Source of the DNA: Rallus limicola
Taxonomy: Eukaryota; Chordata; Aves; Gruiformes; Rallidae
Length of the DNA: 64,000 nt
Direction of reading: 5' to 3'
NCBI GenBank assembly: GCA_022605955.1
Contig: JAKCOZ010000081.1
Span: forward strand, 558,001 to 622,000
Numbering within the stretch: position 1 is the first letter of the stretch; the number at the start of each line of letters is the position of its first letter. Made by a program: the position numbers and the translations under genes. Below, one piece after another: positions 37,901 through 49,500 of this stretch. The notes under the pieces were generated by a model. The model saw only the letters and a list, made by a program, of their open reading frames with translations. It did not search any database and had not been told where the DNA came from.

Positions 37901-38814
37901 CAAGGTATACTAGAGAAGAAATTCCGCAAATGTTGCATGATCTGGATCCAAGCTCAGCATCACCTCTTTATGCCCTAGGACTGACTGAGCTGTCTTGACA
38001 GGGGTGGGCACAGAAAGAATCACCTTAATCAACCGCCCCTTGAGCAGACGCTAGTTCTTGGAGAAACACTCGTGAGCATCACAACATGGAGCCAACGCGC
38101 AGCAGGAGTGAGCTGTTCATATACTGACCGCCACTCAGCTGTAGCAGGTCACAGTCCCATTCTAAATCCAACAGTCCCACAGAACCCCTCACACAAAGTC
38201 AATCACACAAAGTTATTTTGTTCTAAACCAGAAGGCGAGTCAAACACTCACCCGAAAGCAACCGTGTACACATCAAGATCACGTTTGTCTCCTCCCAAAA
38301 AGGGAACAGTGGCAGCAGGAGATACTCTAGGCTAAGCACCAAGGGGCCAGAGGGCTATGTGCACACTTTCCCTGTGTGTGCTTACACACAGCACACAGAG
38401 TGCTGGGTGAAACTCACCATTTGCAAGTGAGCAGCTGGTTCTCCACCCATGAATTCCTGGAATCGAACCTTTCTGCGACCAGCTGGTGGATGCGGCAAGT
38501 ACACAGGTCCAGCACCTTCCATGGCTCTTCTGGATGTTTCCACCTGAGCAAACAGAAACGTAGGTCGCTGAGGTTCCACATACTCTAAGGGCAGTGCCTG
38601 AGCTCGTCTTCTGTCCGTCTGTCATTGGACAGCTGTGACCACTGGCATGCCTAGACCCAGTGGAACATGCAAAAGACATGCAAAACCACAAATCCTTTTT
38701 TTCCTTTGTATTCAGAGAAAAGAAACTCACCAGTCCTGATCTCTGCAGATGTGTTCTTAACCTAAGATCACTTAAATATCCTTTCAAGTCTCTGTCCATA
38801 ATGCTACTCCTCAT
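28925..38814 (-). CDS. ERICH3: ERICH3-like gene, copy 3, with exons 4-8 internally duplicated
   Basis: Same architecture as the copy at 11-22 kb. Exons: 1 ends 39586, 2 38731-38824 (ATG at 38814), 3 38418-38543, 3b 38252-38331, 4 37217-37466, 5 36929-37109, 6 36179-36365, 7 35611-36077, 8 35088-35266, 4' 31361-31612, 5' 31073-31253, 6' 30323-30509, 7' 29755-30221, 8' 29232-29410, 9 28925-29071. No stop or frameshift is seen in any exon. Near its 3' end exon 7 reads EHEDCEED, not EHEDREED (shared with the 46-57 kb copy). The second exon 7' carries Asp-Glu-Asp where the 11-22 kb copy has Asp-Lys-Asp. Its promoter minisatellite has three units, not four. Confidence 0.75.
29079..31668. repeat. 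Block S, copy 4 (B-side class)
   Basis: Second exon block of the 29-39 kb gene: exons 8' 29232-29410, 7' 29755-30221, 6' 30323-30509, 5' 31073-31253, 4' 31361-31612. Confidence 0.95.
32295..34333 (+). pseudogene. ERV gag-pro remnant in module B
   Basis: Tandem copy of the 14600-16640 remnant. An extra TAA near 33078 shortens the first gag-like piece here. The same Val in the protease motif occurs at about 33929-33995. Confidence 0.6.
34458..34742 (-). mobile_element. CR1 LINE fragment
   Basis: Tandem copy of the fragment at 16765-17049. Confidence 0.93.
34935..37524. repeat. Block S, copy 5 (A-side class)
   Basis: First exon block of the 29-39 kb gene: exons 8 35088-35266, 7 35611-36077, 6 36179-36365, 5 36929-37109, 4 37217-37468. 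Confidence 0.95.
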
Positions 38815-39585
38815 GGCAAGAAATCTGAAAGGAAATAAATGCACACACATGTAATCCCCTTGAGACCCAAATTTGCACAGCTTTATTAACAAAGACCTTG
38901 CCTGGGCAGCTCAGCATTTTGGCTTCAGACAGGCCACAGCCCCGGTGCTTACCACACCGCTCACTCTCCAGTACCATTTACTCTGCCAGGGTCACACCTT
39001 AGCTGCCCGTTCAGAGAAACACATCTCTCTTGCTGGAGCCAAGTCTTTTTTTCCCACCTGGCTGGAGCTCTAGCTACTACTTCTCAAGAGAGACCTTCCC
39101 ACACCACCCTTTTCCAAAGGCTCATCCAGGCATGATACAAGGACGTTCCAATCTGAAACACAACTTCGAGGTGGGTTGGTTGTATGGCCACGGTTAAGTT
39201 CTGACACTGGTTCCTTATTCGAAGCATCACCCACAAAACCAGGACGTGCCATGTTTTGTCAGGGAGAGCTGCAGAGGTCCTCGGTTCCTGGGTGTCACTA
39301 ACACACATCCCCTCGGGGAAGCCCGGGTGCTCAGAAACTCATAACCTGGGCACCTGCAGCTAGACACTGCCACAGGGCAATGCCTGGCACCAGTGGTCCC
39401 CTTCCCTGCCACTCCTCCTGCCCGCTCCCAGAACAAGAGACCTGCCTTGGTGCAGGGCTCTGGGGCGTAGAGAACTCCTGAGTCATGAGGCGTTTGCCCC
39501 TGCCCACCCTGGCCCATAAACCCCCAGTCCCCACATTTCCCAGGCAGGGCAGCCTGACTCCACACAGGTCCCCCACCCCACTCAC

Positions 39586-39885
39586 CTCGGCGTTGGGCCA
39601 CTCAAGGCGGCGGCGACCCAGGCGCAGCTGCCAGCTCTCCAAGGAACCGATCTGCAGCTGCTGAAGGAGCCGAGATGACTCTCCCTACTATGGACGTGAA
39701 TGTCCCTCGAACCAAGGGCACAGACTGTGATACCCAGGAGCACCTCCACTGGTGCCCCTCACAGACTGCAGCAAAACTGGTTCTGTGCTGCTCCCCGAGT
39801 GAGGGACCAACTAATGCCCCTCACCTTCTGTGAGCCAGGCACTGCCCCAGCCAATAGGAATGACCGGCACCCGTTACCTAGCAAT
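39586..39885 (-). promoter_or_regulatory. ERICH3-like promoter, X-box and untranslated exon 1 (copy 3)
   Basis: Equivalent promoter with the X-box-like site at 39873-39885, followed upstream by the shortened three-unit minisatellite. Confidence 0.65.
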
Positions 39886-40058
39886 CACCTGTGACACGGC
39901 CTCCCTGCATCACACCTCACTTACACTAGGCTAGGCACCTAGCAATCACCTGTGACACGGCCTCCCTGCGTCACACCTCACTTACACTAGGCTAGGCACC
40001 TAGCAATCACCTGTGACACGGCCTCCCTGCGTCACACCTCACTTACACTAGGCTAGGC
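39876..40058. repeat. 61-bp minisatellite, 3 units, at promoter
   Basis: Only three units (183 bp). The missing unit accounts for the 61-bp shortening of this 17.6-kb period. Confidence 0.97.
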
Positions 40059-40312
40059 ATTCCTGAGCCTCCAAGGAGCAGCACAGCTCCCTACTCCTGT
40101 GCCAAGGGCAGCCCACGAGGAAACCGTCTGCTGGGCCTCTGCACCGCCTCGAGTGACAAAGGGTCCTGGGGAAGCCGCAGGGCACCAGGAGCCACAGTGC
40201 CGAGTTACTGCGACTTACAAACACTGACTGAAATCCTACTGAGCTAATTCCTGTTGCTGGGACGAGTATGTGCATCTCTGTAGAAATGGGGACAGCCAAA
40301 AAACTGGGTTTT

Positions 40313-40486
40313 TTCTCCTCACTGTGATTCCCAGAGGCTCTGTGACCCTTGCCGATGGGCTCGGCCCTGGTCAGCAGCAACTCTGGCCTTGAAGCGGCTG
40401 ATGTTTACAGTCTGGGGCCTGCAGAGAGCTTCTGGCTGCTGCTTGCAGAAGCCATCTCGGCAGCACAGCTACGCAAAACTGCGACA
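40313..40486. mobile_element. LTR end fragment
   Basis: Tandem copy of the fragment at 4985-5158. Confidence 0.8.
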
Positions 40487-40534
40487 GTAAAGTCATTTGC
40501 GATTGCAACTGCTAACAATAGTGTTTAGAGCTTG

Positions 40535-40771
40535 TGCCTATCTCAATTTTTAATATAGCAGGGGAGAATCAGACCACAAGTGTAAGTAAAAACCTTGGTC
40601 CATTGCCATTTATTCACGAAAGGAAAACTGGGGAGGGAGGGGGTGTTTGGGATTTTTTTTGGTTTGGGGTTTTGGTTTTGGGTGGGGTTTTTTCAGTTGT
40701 GTAGCAACTGTTCTTAGAAGCATTGCAAAGTATGATGAAGTCACAAAGGAAGCCAGGCAGTGACTTTTCAC
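40535..40771 (+). repeat. Inverted repeat, left arm
   Basis: Tandem copy; partner at 45792-46027. Confidence 0.8.
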
Positions 40772-40773
40772 AC

Positions 40774-41965
40774 TGTGGTGGTTGAGCCCTGGCTAAAGGC
40801 CAGACACCCACCAAAATCAGTCTGCTACTCCCCTTCTTAGTTGGACAGGGGAGAAATAACATAATTGGGCGGCTCAAGAGGCAAACTTGTTAATGACGCG
40901 GGCAAAACAGACTCAGCACAGAGTGCTGAAGAGAAAGTGATCTAATTTATTACACTGCACTAAAGAGAAACAGTGAAAAAGAACCAGAGTCAGGAGTGCA
41001 ACCAACAATCTTGAAACAAATGCAACCAGGCAAACGCTTTCCCCCCCACTCCCTCCTCGGCAGGCTTTAGCTAGAAGTTTGCTCCCTTCTTCCCTCCCAG
41101 TCACAGCCCAGGAGGGGCAGGGACTGGGGAAATGGGGGTCTGGGTAACACCTTTCCCCCACCCTTCCATTCTAAGCAGACTGCCCTTTAGCCATGAGTTT
41201 GCTCCCTTCTTCCCCTCTCCTGCTCTCACCTCAGGCCGGGGGGGCAGGGACTGGGAGATGGGGGTTTAGTCAGTCCCTTGCAAGATGGTTTCCTTCTCGG
41301 CTGGGATGGGGGCATCCATTCCCACAGCCTCCCCCTGCTGCACCCTAGGATCTCACCCACAAGAGCCAGTCCTCCAGGAACTTTCTCCAAGGCAAATCTC
41401 TTCCCGCCGGGCTTCATCTCTGCTCTGGCAGGCAGCAACAAATCCCAGTGTCTCTCAGGCCCAGTCCTCCACGGGGCTATGATGCCTCTTCCAGCAAACC
41501 TGTGTGGCTCATCTCTGTAGGTCGCTTGTGCTGGCAGGGGCTCATCCCAACGTCAGTCACGGCATCTTCTCTGTGTCTCCCCCGGCTCCATCCAGCGTGG
41601 AGCCTCTCCAGCGGACAGGTCGGGGCTCGGCCTCCTCCATGGCTCCTTTCCTCCGGCTACTCAACCGGCTTCCGCTCGGGCTGCAGGGGCATCTCTCTCC
41701 TTGCCTGGGTACCTGGGGCCTCCTCCCCCAGCCTTCCCGGCCTTTTGTGTCTGTCAACTGCTTACATTTATATGCAAATAGACATCCCAATGCCCTTAAC
41801 GGGCCAAAACTGCAGCCTTCCTGGCCCGCCGTGTACTGGTGGAGTCTCTGTCTCCTCTCTGTGACTCTCAGAGGCGCTATCAGCAGGCCTGCAGAAGATT
41901 CCGGCAGCCATTTTCTGCAGCCCCTGGCCCTCTCTCTCAGTAGCCAACTATGCAAAACTGTGACA
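40774..41965. mobile_element. Long ERV LTR (first)
   Basis: Tandem copy of the LTR at 5446-6638, with the shorter C run. Confidence 0.75.
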
Positions 41966-42615
41966 CCAGCACAGCTTGCTACAGGTCCTTTGTTGACTAT
42001 ACACAGCGGGACTTTATTTCCCTTACAGCCCACAGGCTTTATCAGGAGGCTTTGTGCACAACACCTGAAGCGTGGCTCTCTTCAGCAGATCCTGCCAGTG
42101 AAGTTCTAACCACCATTTCTTACACTTCACATGTGGCCCCTGAGGCTCACCTCCCAGTTAGCAGACCTCCAGCGTGCATCTGAGAACGGATTTGGGATCC
42201 CTGGACTTCTCCACACTAAGCTGAGGGAGCGGGAGAAAAGGGCAGGATGGGAAGAAGGCGACTAAGGTGACACTAGGAGAAGCCCGTTACCAGTCTGTGC
42301 GACTCCAGGGAGCGACGGGCAGTTCCAGGCTGCCTCTGCGTTTATACTTGTTACATGCCATGTTTTTTGTCCCTGGCTCCTTCTCCAGGAGAAGCGTCCT
42401 CTTTTTGCTTGCAGGGGCACAGCATGCCTTATGCTGCAGCTTGGTTTTGGGGATTTCCTTGACCTCTCCCTCTTCCCTGTGCTGGGAGAAGGGTTCTGCC
42501 CTCAAAAGGGTGACCTTGCATTAGAGAAGGTGAACCAGGGTGATGACCAGTGGGGAATAAGGCACTGTAGTGATCTGGGAGTAGGGGGGGGGCTGGAGGG
42601 GAAGGGAGGCCCAGC

Positions 42616-43516
42616 AAGATGGGCCCCATAATCCAGGCAGCCCTGGGGCAAGCAGGGGGCTCCGAGGGACCAACTCGGGTTAAAGTCCCTTTTCCTGTGA
42701 GTGATTTGGATGCATGGGAACAAGTGGGAACAGGGTATCGGGACGAGCCTTCAGGGGCTGCCAAGCGCTTCGACCTCGTTGTTAAGACCCAGGACCCTGA
42801 GGGCAGGACAGAGATACAATGACAGAGATGGAAAAGCAGTTGCGTTTGAAAACAGCCAAAACGCAGGTGCAAGCTCCAATTCCAGTGGGGACGCTGGGGG
42901 AACCGGCGGAACAATATATTCCCCAGACAGGTCCAGGATGGGACCCGAATGATAGTGGTGATTATCAACGGCTGGAGCAGTATCAGGCATGGGTGAAATC
43001 TGGTTTGGAAAACGCAACCCCCAAAGCAGTAAATCGGTCGGCTACATGTGCTGTGAAACAAAATTACTCTGAGACTCCTACCGACGGAGCTCTCGGAAAG
43101 ACTGAGGCTGGCAATGTGCAGACACACCACCCTGGAGCCCTCAGCAAAGGCCGGCAACAGTTGGTCTCACCGTTTTGGGACAGTCGTCTGATGGTATCCA
43201 CAAGAAGCTACAGAAGTTCAGGAAGCCAGATAGACAGGACAGAGAAAAGGCAATTGAAGAAGCATGGAGAGTGTTCAGGAACAGGGAAAGCAGTGAGAAA
43301 AAATCAGAAAGGAGAAGAACCATCGCTCCTGTTGCAGCTTTGGAGCAATGCAGGTTACAAGAAGGGGGCTGCGGGGACTGGATAGAGCCCAATGTGCCTG
43401 GGCTAAGAAAAAGGGGCACTGGGAAAGCCAATGTCCAGAAAAGTGCAAAGAAAAGGGGGCAGAGGAAGGAAGAAAGCTGGACAAAAGGACCCTCCTCAAA
43501 AACACCCCACGGGACA
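42616..43516 (+). pseudogene. Class I ERV gag remnant
   Basis: Tandem copy; a one-base shorter G run just upstream opens different spurious frames, and one residue change occurs near 42886. Confidence 0.75.
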
Positions 43517-43773
43517 CAAGGGCAAAAGAACAGGAGCTACGGACTCAGCCGGCAGTTTCACATCGAGCTTCACTGTCTCTGGGCTCAGCAGTGGGGTTTT
43601 TAGGGACTTGGGATTGTGCCCAGGAGCCGTTAAGAGTTGCTCTTTGTGCATCTCACTGCACCAAAACCCATGTGCAGTGTGTGGAGCAGCAGGGCAGTGT
43701 GAAATGGGTATGTTCAGGTACCAACAGGGCTCAGCCATCCATTGGCAAGGTGCCAAACGGCCAGCCATAGCTC

Positions 43774-45074
43774 TGTGGTGGTTTAGCCCTGTCTGGAGGC
43801 CAGGCACCCACCAAAGTCCATCACTCCCCTTTGTAGTTAGACTGGGGAGAAAATATATACTGAGAGCATTAGGAGTCAGTGTAAGGACAGGGAAAGATCA
43901 TCCTGTCATCAACGACAGGGACAAAACAGACTCAACACAGAGTGAAGGAAAGAAAACTCTCCAATTTAGTACACTGCACTACAGAAACAATGAAAACCGA
44001 GTCGAAAAGCACAACCAGACCTTAAAACAATGCAACCAGATCTTAAAACACTTTTCTTCCCACCCCTGCCTTCTTAGCAGAATTTAGTCAGAATTTTGTT
44101 CCCTTCTTCCCTCCTGCTGTGGCACGGGGGGTTGGGGGGGGCAGGGACTGGGGAAAAATGGGGTTCTCGGTAGCACCTTCCCCCCCACCCCTCCATTCTA
44201 AGCAGACTTCCCTTTAGTCGTGTTTTTGCTCCCTTCTTCCCTCCCATCCTGGCACAGGGGGGCAGGGACTGGGGAAATGGGGGGTTTGGTCAGTTTCTCC
44301 TGAGTTGTCCTTCTTAGCCAGGGCGGGGAGGGGGGCATTCCTCACCCCCTGCCCCTGCTGCACCCTGGGGTCCCACCCACAGCAGACAGTCCTCACAAAC
44401 TTCTCCAAATGTGAGCCATTTCCCATGGGGCTTCAGCTCTTCCCCAGCTGCCCCAGCCTGGGTCCCAGCTCTGAGGCAGTCATCAATCCAGTGTCTCTCA
44501 GTCCCTCAGGCCCAGCCTGCTCCTCCATGACCTGCTCCGGCAAGGGTGTCTCTTGCTCACCCCTGTGTCTCTGTCTCTCTCCATGGGTCCAAGTGCTGGC
44601 AGGGGCTGGCTCCAATGTGGGTCACAGCATCTCCCGTGTGTCTCCCCCTGCTCCATCCAGCGTGGGGCCTCTCCACGGGCTGCAGGTGGGGTCTGGGCCT
44701 TGTCCCTGTGCTGTGGGGGGACCCTTGCTCCCCGTGGGTTTCTCCAGGGGCTCAGGGGCATTTTTCTCTCTGGTACCTGGAGCGCCTCCGCCCCTTCCTC
44801 CCCGGCCTTAGTGTCTGCACAGCTCGTTAAATCTTCTCTCTCCCTTCTCTGGGGCAAAATGAAGCTGCTGGCGGGTTCTTTTCTTCTGGACGTGATTCCC
44901 AGAGGTGCTGTGACCATTGCTGATGGGCTCGGCCTTGGTCAGCAGCAACTCTGGCCTTGAATTGGCCGATGTTTAGTCTTCGGGGCCTGCAGAGAGCTTC
45001 TGGCTGCTCCTGACGGCAGCCATTTTCTGCAGCCCCTGGTCTCCCCCAGCACCCAGCTACGCAGAACTGCGACA
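43774..45074. mobile_element. Long ERV LTR (second)
   Basis: Tandem copy of the LTR at 8448-9748. Confidence 0.75.
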
Positions 45075-45791
45075 CTGCCTAAGAAAAACCCAAAACAATG
45101 AGATTCACAAAAAATATCTCAGCAGCTAGCAGCAGTACAAGCACGGGATGATGATTTTGAAACTTGAGGACAACAGTGGAGACCAAGGGGTGCACCCCTG
45201 CTCATTTTACACCTCGAGTTACCTGGAGGTAAATACTGTCGTCAAAGCAAACTCCCATTCTGTTACCTTTAGTCACTCTTTTCTGTGGCAATATTGCAGA
45301 CAGTTAACCATCGTTTGACTAGATTCACTCTCTGTTTAGGACCCATCAACCTCTGCTGTTTGTAAGGGTGAACACAAAGCCATGGGAGTGCAGAGTTTGA
45401 CTCCTGCGTCAGACACTGAATAGCAGCTTTGCTGCAGGGAGAGGTGATTAGCCATGAACCACAGTCTCTTTGGAAGAAGGCTGTATGAAAAGCCGTGATC
45501 TCAAAAGAGGAGGTCAGCTCAGTCTTAGACCACAAACAGGACAAGCCTGGTACACATTTTCCCGGTGTTTGATGTGCCCAAGCTGAAAGGACGCTAGATC
45601 CTAGTGACAATACCCTAAGCGTCCTCCTGTTGATCTGTTTATCAAGAACCTTACCAGCATTCAAATGCTAACAGAGCACTGTGCTCACAGATCTTTTCTC
45701 CTTGTGTTTTGTTGTCATGATAAAAGGCCCTTATGTGCCTTCCAGAGCTGTCCACAGAAGTATTATCAGCTCCAAAGCTGTGGTGGATAAC

Positions 45792-46027
45792 TGAAAAGTC
45801 ACCGCCTGGCTTTTAAGAAGAATTGCTACACAGCAGTCTCTTCAGACTTGGGCAGGAAAAAAGCCCCACTTAAAACCAAAACCTCCAAACAAAAATCAAC
45901 AACAAAAACTAAAGGAACACCCCTCCACCCACCGCTTTGTTTTCTTGAATAAATGGCAATGGACCGACTGTTTACGTAGACTTGTGGTCTGATTCTCCCC
46001 TGCTACACTGCAAATTGAGATAGGCAC
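45792..46027 (-). repeat. Inverted repeat, right arm
   Basis: Tandem copy; partner at 40535-40771. Confidence 0.8.
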
Positions 46028-46555
46028 TGCTTTCCTCTTGTCCAATCCCTGGTCCTTCCCTGTTCTCATAAGAACTCTAAGCATTATTATCTTGGCCTGC
46101 TACAGAAGCACAGGATACATTTTTGTAATCCTCACACTATAAGCTGGTCAAAAACCTACTCACATCACACTTTAGTGTTACCAGATGTTTTTTCTAGGAA
46201 CATAGTGGCAGAAAGGCCACCAAGTAACTCGTACATACACTACGTTCATGGCTTTCACCCTCCCCTGCTTCCCTCTGATCTACCTTAGAAACTTCTCGCT
46301 TGTCCCATGTTCAGCTGGATGCATTTCACATTCCTCCTCCTAATGTAAGTCCCTGCTGCTTGCATGCTTACCTGCACCTCAGTGGTGATGATCCAGGACA
46401 CGTACACAGAGTAGAGCGCAGACACAGGTCCCATTCCACCAAGGGTGCCTGTCCAGAGCAGAGCTCTGCACTCACAGTGCAGAGTTTCAAACCTTCCCCG
46501 CTGCAGAAAGCGTGGTGCAGACACTGCACTCAGGCTTCAACTGGGTGGAAATGAT

Positions 46556-49500
46556 TTACTCAGGAACTGAGTTGCCCCCCACAGAAGTCCCATCCTCTGT
46601 GTCACTGACAGGATCTCCAGCGCTGCTGTCTTCATCACTGTCCGAGGACACAGAAGGCAGTCCTGATGAGGTGTCACATTCAGATGGGGACTGTGACCTA
46701 GGCTGAGAGAGTAAATGAAAAGGACCACCAGTTAATTACAGATGCCCTTAATGTGGCCCTAAATTGCATTTCCCTGGCCCTTCATTGTTTCCAAGCTTGG
46801 CTGTGGATACAATCAATGGCAGCTGCAATTATACGGGAAGGTGAGGAAGACACCTGACCTACCGACATTTGCAAAGTAATGTGGGCTAAACACTGATCCA
46901 CATCACCGCTGTCTCCGTGGCTGTCCGAGGACACAGAAGGCAGTCCTGATGGGGTGTCACATTCAGATGGGGACGGTGACCTAGGTGGAGAGAGTTCAGC
47001 TTCTCCACTCCTTCCACATGGCTCAAAATTGTCCTCGTGCTCTGAAAGAAAAGACCCAGACTGTGAGACAGGAAACAGAACTCACACCACAACCATCCTG
47101 GCTGTTCAGGCAGACTGGCTTCAGTCGTCTCTCTTCGCCTTCGCAAAGCAGAGGCTTCAGTGTTAAAAACAAAGCCATTTAACACACTGTGCTGTGGGGA
47201 CTACGAGTAAGAGCCCCCCTCCTTCTGCTGCCCAGGCACGGGCACCACCACATTGCTCATATGTCAGGTGTCCGAGAAGAGGATGCTCCAGGCAAAGCTG
47301 GAGGCCCACGAGCCCAAACCTGCCCCAGAATCACCCTGCTTGACTATTTGGCATACTGTACCATTTTGGCTGGAGTCTTCCTCACGATCTTCATGCTCTC
47401 CACCAGAGAGGCTTTTCCCCTCTTCTTCATAAACAGTTTGTTCTTTGAAGATGACCTCTTCCTCAAATACAACTTCTGTATAGATGACATCTTTCTCAGC
47501 AATTTCTTCAGCCATTCCTTTGTCTAAGCTTTCTTCCTGAACGGTTTCTTTGACAACTTCTTTGTTGATAACTTCTTTGACTTTTGTATCAACAGTTTCT
47601 TCTCTGTTGTCAATTTTGTCCTCGTCTTCACCGTCATTAACTTCCTTCTCTTCTCCGTTGTCGCCTTCTTCATCGCTGTCATCTTTGCCATCACCTTTTT
47701 CTTCTCTGTACTCCTGGCCTGTCTCCATGTTTTCCTCAGGAGCTCCTGTACTCTCTCCATTCCCTCCTGAGTCCACATGCTTCTCCTTGCGGTCCTCTTT
47801 CCTCACTGTGCGAGGGGATGGCTTTTTGTCCAAATCCATAGAAATAATGCACCTATAAAAGCCCGAGGAGGACGGGAAAGTGTCACGTTGTGTTGTCTCT
47901 GCACGATGGTAGGACAGCCAGCACACAGAGCTAGTCAGCATTTGTCTCCATACCTGTAGCAAGGAGATGCTCCTTCCACCTTAAGGAACGCGAAGGATCC
48001 ACTTCTGCCTCCCACCCTGCAGGGCTTCCTATGCCTGTACTCGCAGCACGTGCTCAACCGATCCACATAAATCCCGTTGAGGAAGAAGGTCAGGCTGAAT
48101 GGGAAACCACGGTGCCTCTTGGAGATGAACTGAAAGCTTTCTGCAATGGCAGAGGAAAGAGTTCACAGAAACGGGTTATGCTTTGCTGTCAGCCTCTTGC
48201 CATCATCACATCCCATGCCCACCAAAGCAGCCAGCCCTCTGAGGTCAGGTACTTTGGCTCTCAGCTCTATTAATCGGATGGAAAAAGTCCAGCTCCTCCC
48301 CACACCACAGCATTGGCACCTTCCAACCCCGCACTACCAAGCTGGACACGCCTGTGACAAGCCACTCCATCCTCAGTTGGCTGCTCACACTGCAGCGGAA
48401 CAGAACCCGGAGACTCACGGCACAGCAAGGTGCCTTCTGCCACCTCCCCTCCCAGAGTGTGCATTGCGCAGGAAGCTTGGGATCCCTGGAGTGTGCCTGC
48501 GTTGATGGGGCCGTGCAGCAGCCAGCCAGAGCTCCCCCAGTGTAGTGCAGGTGTTCCTCAGTGGATACCTCCTCACAGAGTGCACCCAGGCTCCCAATGG
48601 GGACAGTGGCCATGCCAGGGGCTCTGGGCCCACGCTCGGACTCATGCCCACATTTCAGCCAGTTGCCTGGACCAGCAGGAACAATTTGAGGCCTGACCCT
48701 TACCTCCTTCCAACAGGTTGCCTTTGTAGGCACAAAGGTTCTGTCCTCCACAGTGCTGCTGGTAGACTGCGATTTCATCTCTGTCATGAGCAGCACTGCG
48801 AGATAAACGGACACGCTTCCCTAGGAAGACCATGGTGACACGTGCGTTGCTGCAGAGCAGGGACTGGGGAGGCACTCTGGCATCCTGAGGCAGGAGAGAC
48901 ACAAAAAGCACATTCATTCACCTGTCTTTCAGAAATACCATGAACCTGCACTCACACTACGTACAGGCACCTTTCAGCATCAGGGCCTTACCCTTCTTGG
49001 AGGTTCCTCGGAGCCCTTTGGTACGGTGAGGGAGCGAAATCGTCTCCTTCGGTACACGCCATTTCTCGCTGCCCCAGCGTGTTCATCTCTCTTTTCCAGG
49101 GGTGGATGTGGCACTGGTATTCTGGGTTTCTTCATGGTGGGACGGTGACAGTAGGATGCATCAGCCACAGGTCCCATGGAGATCCTACAGCATAAGCCTT
49201 TGCGTTCCTCCTGCAGAAATGGTTTAACCAGGTCAAACAGGCTCTGCAAAAATAGCTCCTGAGCATAGGAAATGCACCAGGGTCTGCCTGTGCTTTACAC
49301 TGAGAAACACTGTGGAATAATTACTGGAGGTGACTTAAAAATTAAAATTTATGTTCACACTGTAAGCAAGGGTTCAGCATTCAGAAAACTCCTGGGGTGC
49401 CAGAATGTTTCTCCAGACGTTCTCTAGGCAATCTCGGAGGCTGGCAACATCCGGGGAGCTTGATGCACCGACCCTGAGAGAACAGTCCAGGCAGGAGGCA

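Larger units (their letters stand above)
37525..46709. repeat. Module A, copy 3
   Basis: 9,185 bp, the same order of parts; one minisatellite unit, one C and one G shorter than copy 1. Confidence 0.95.
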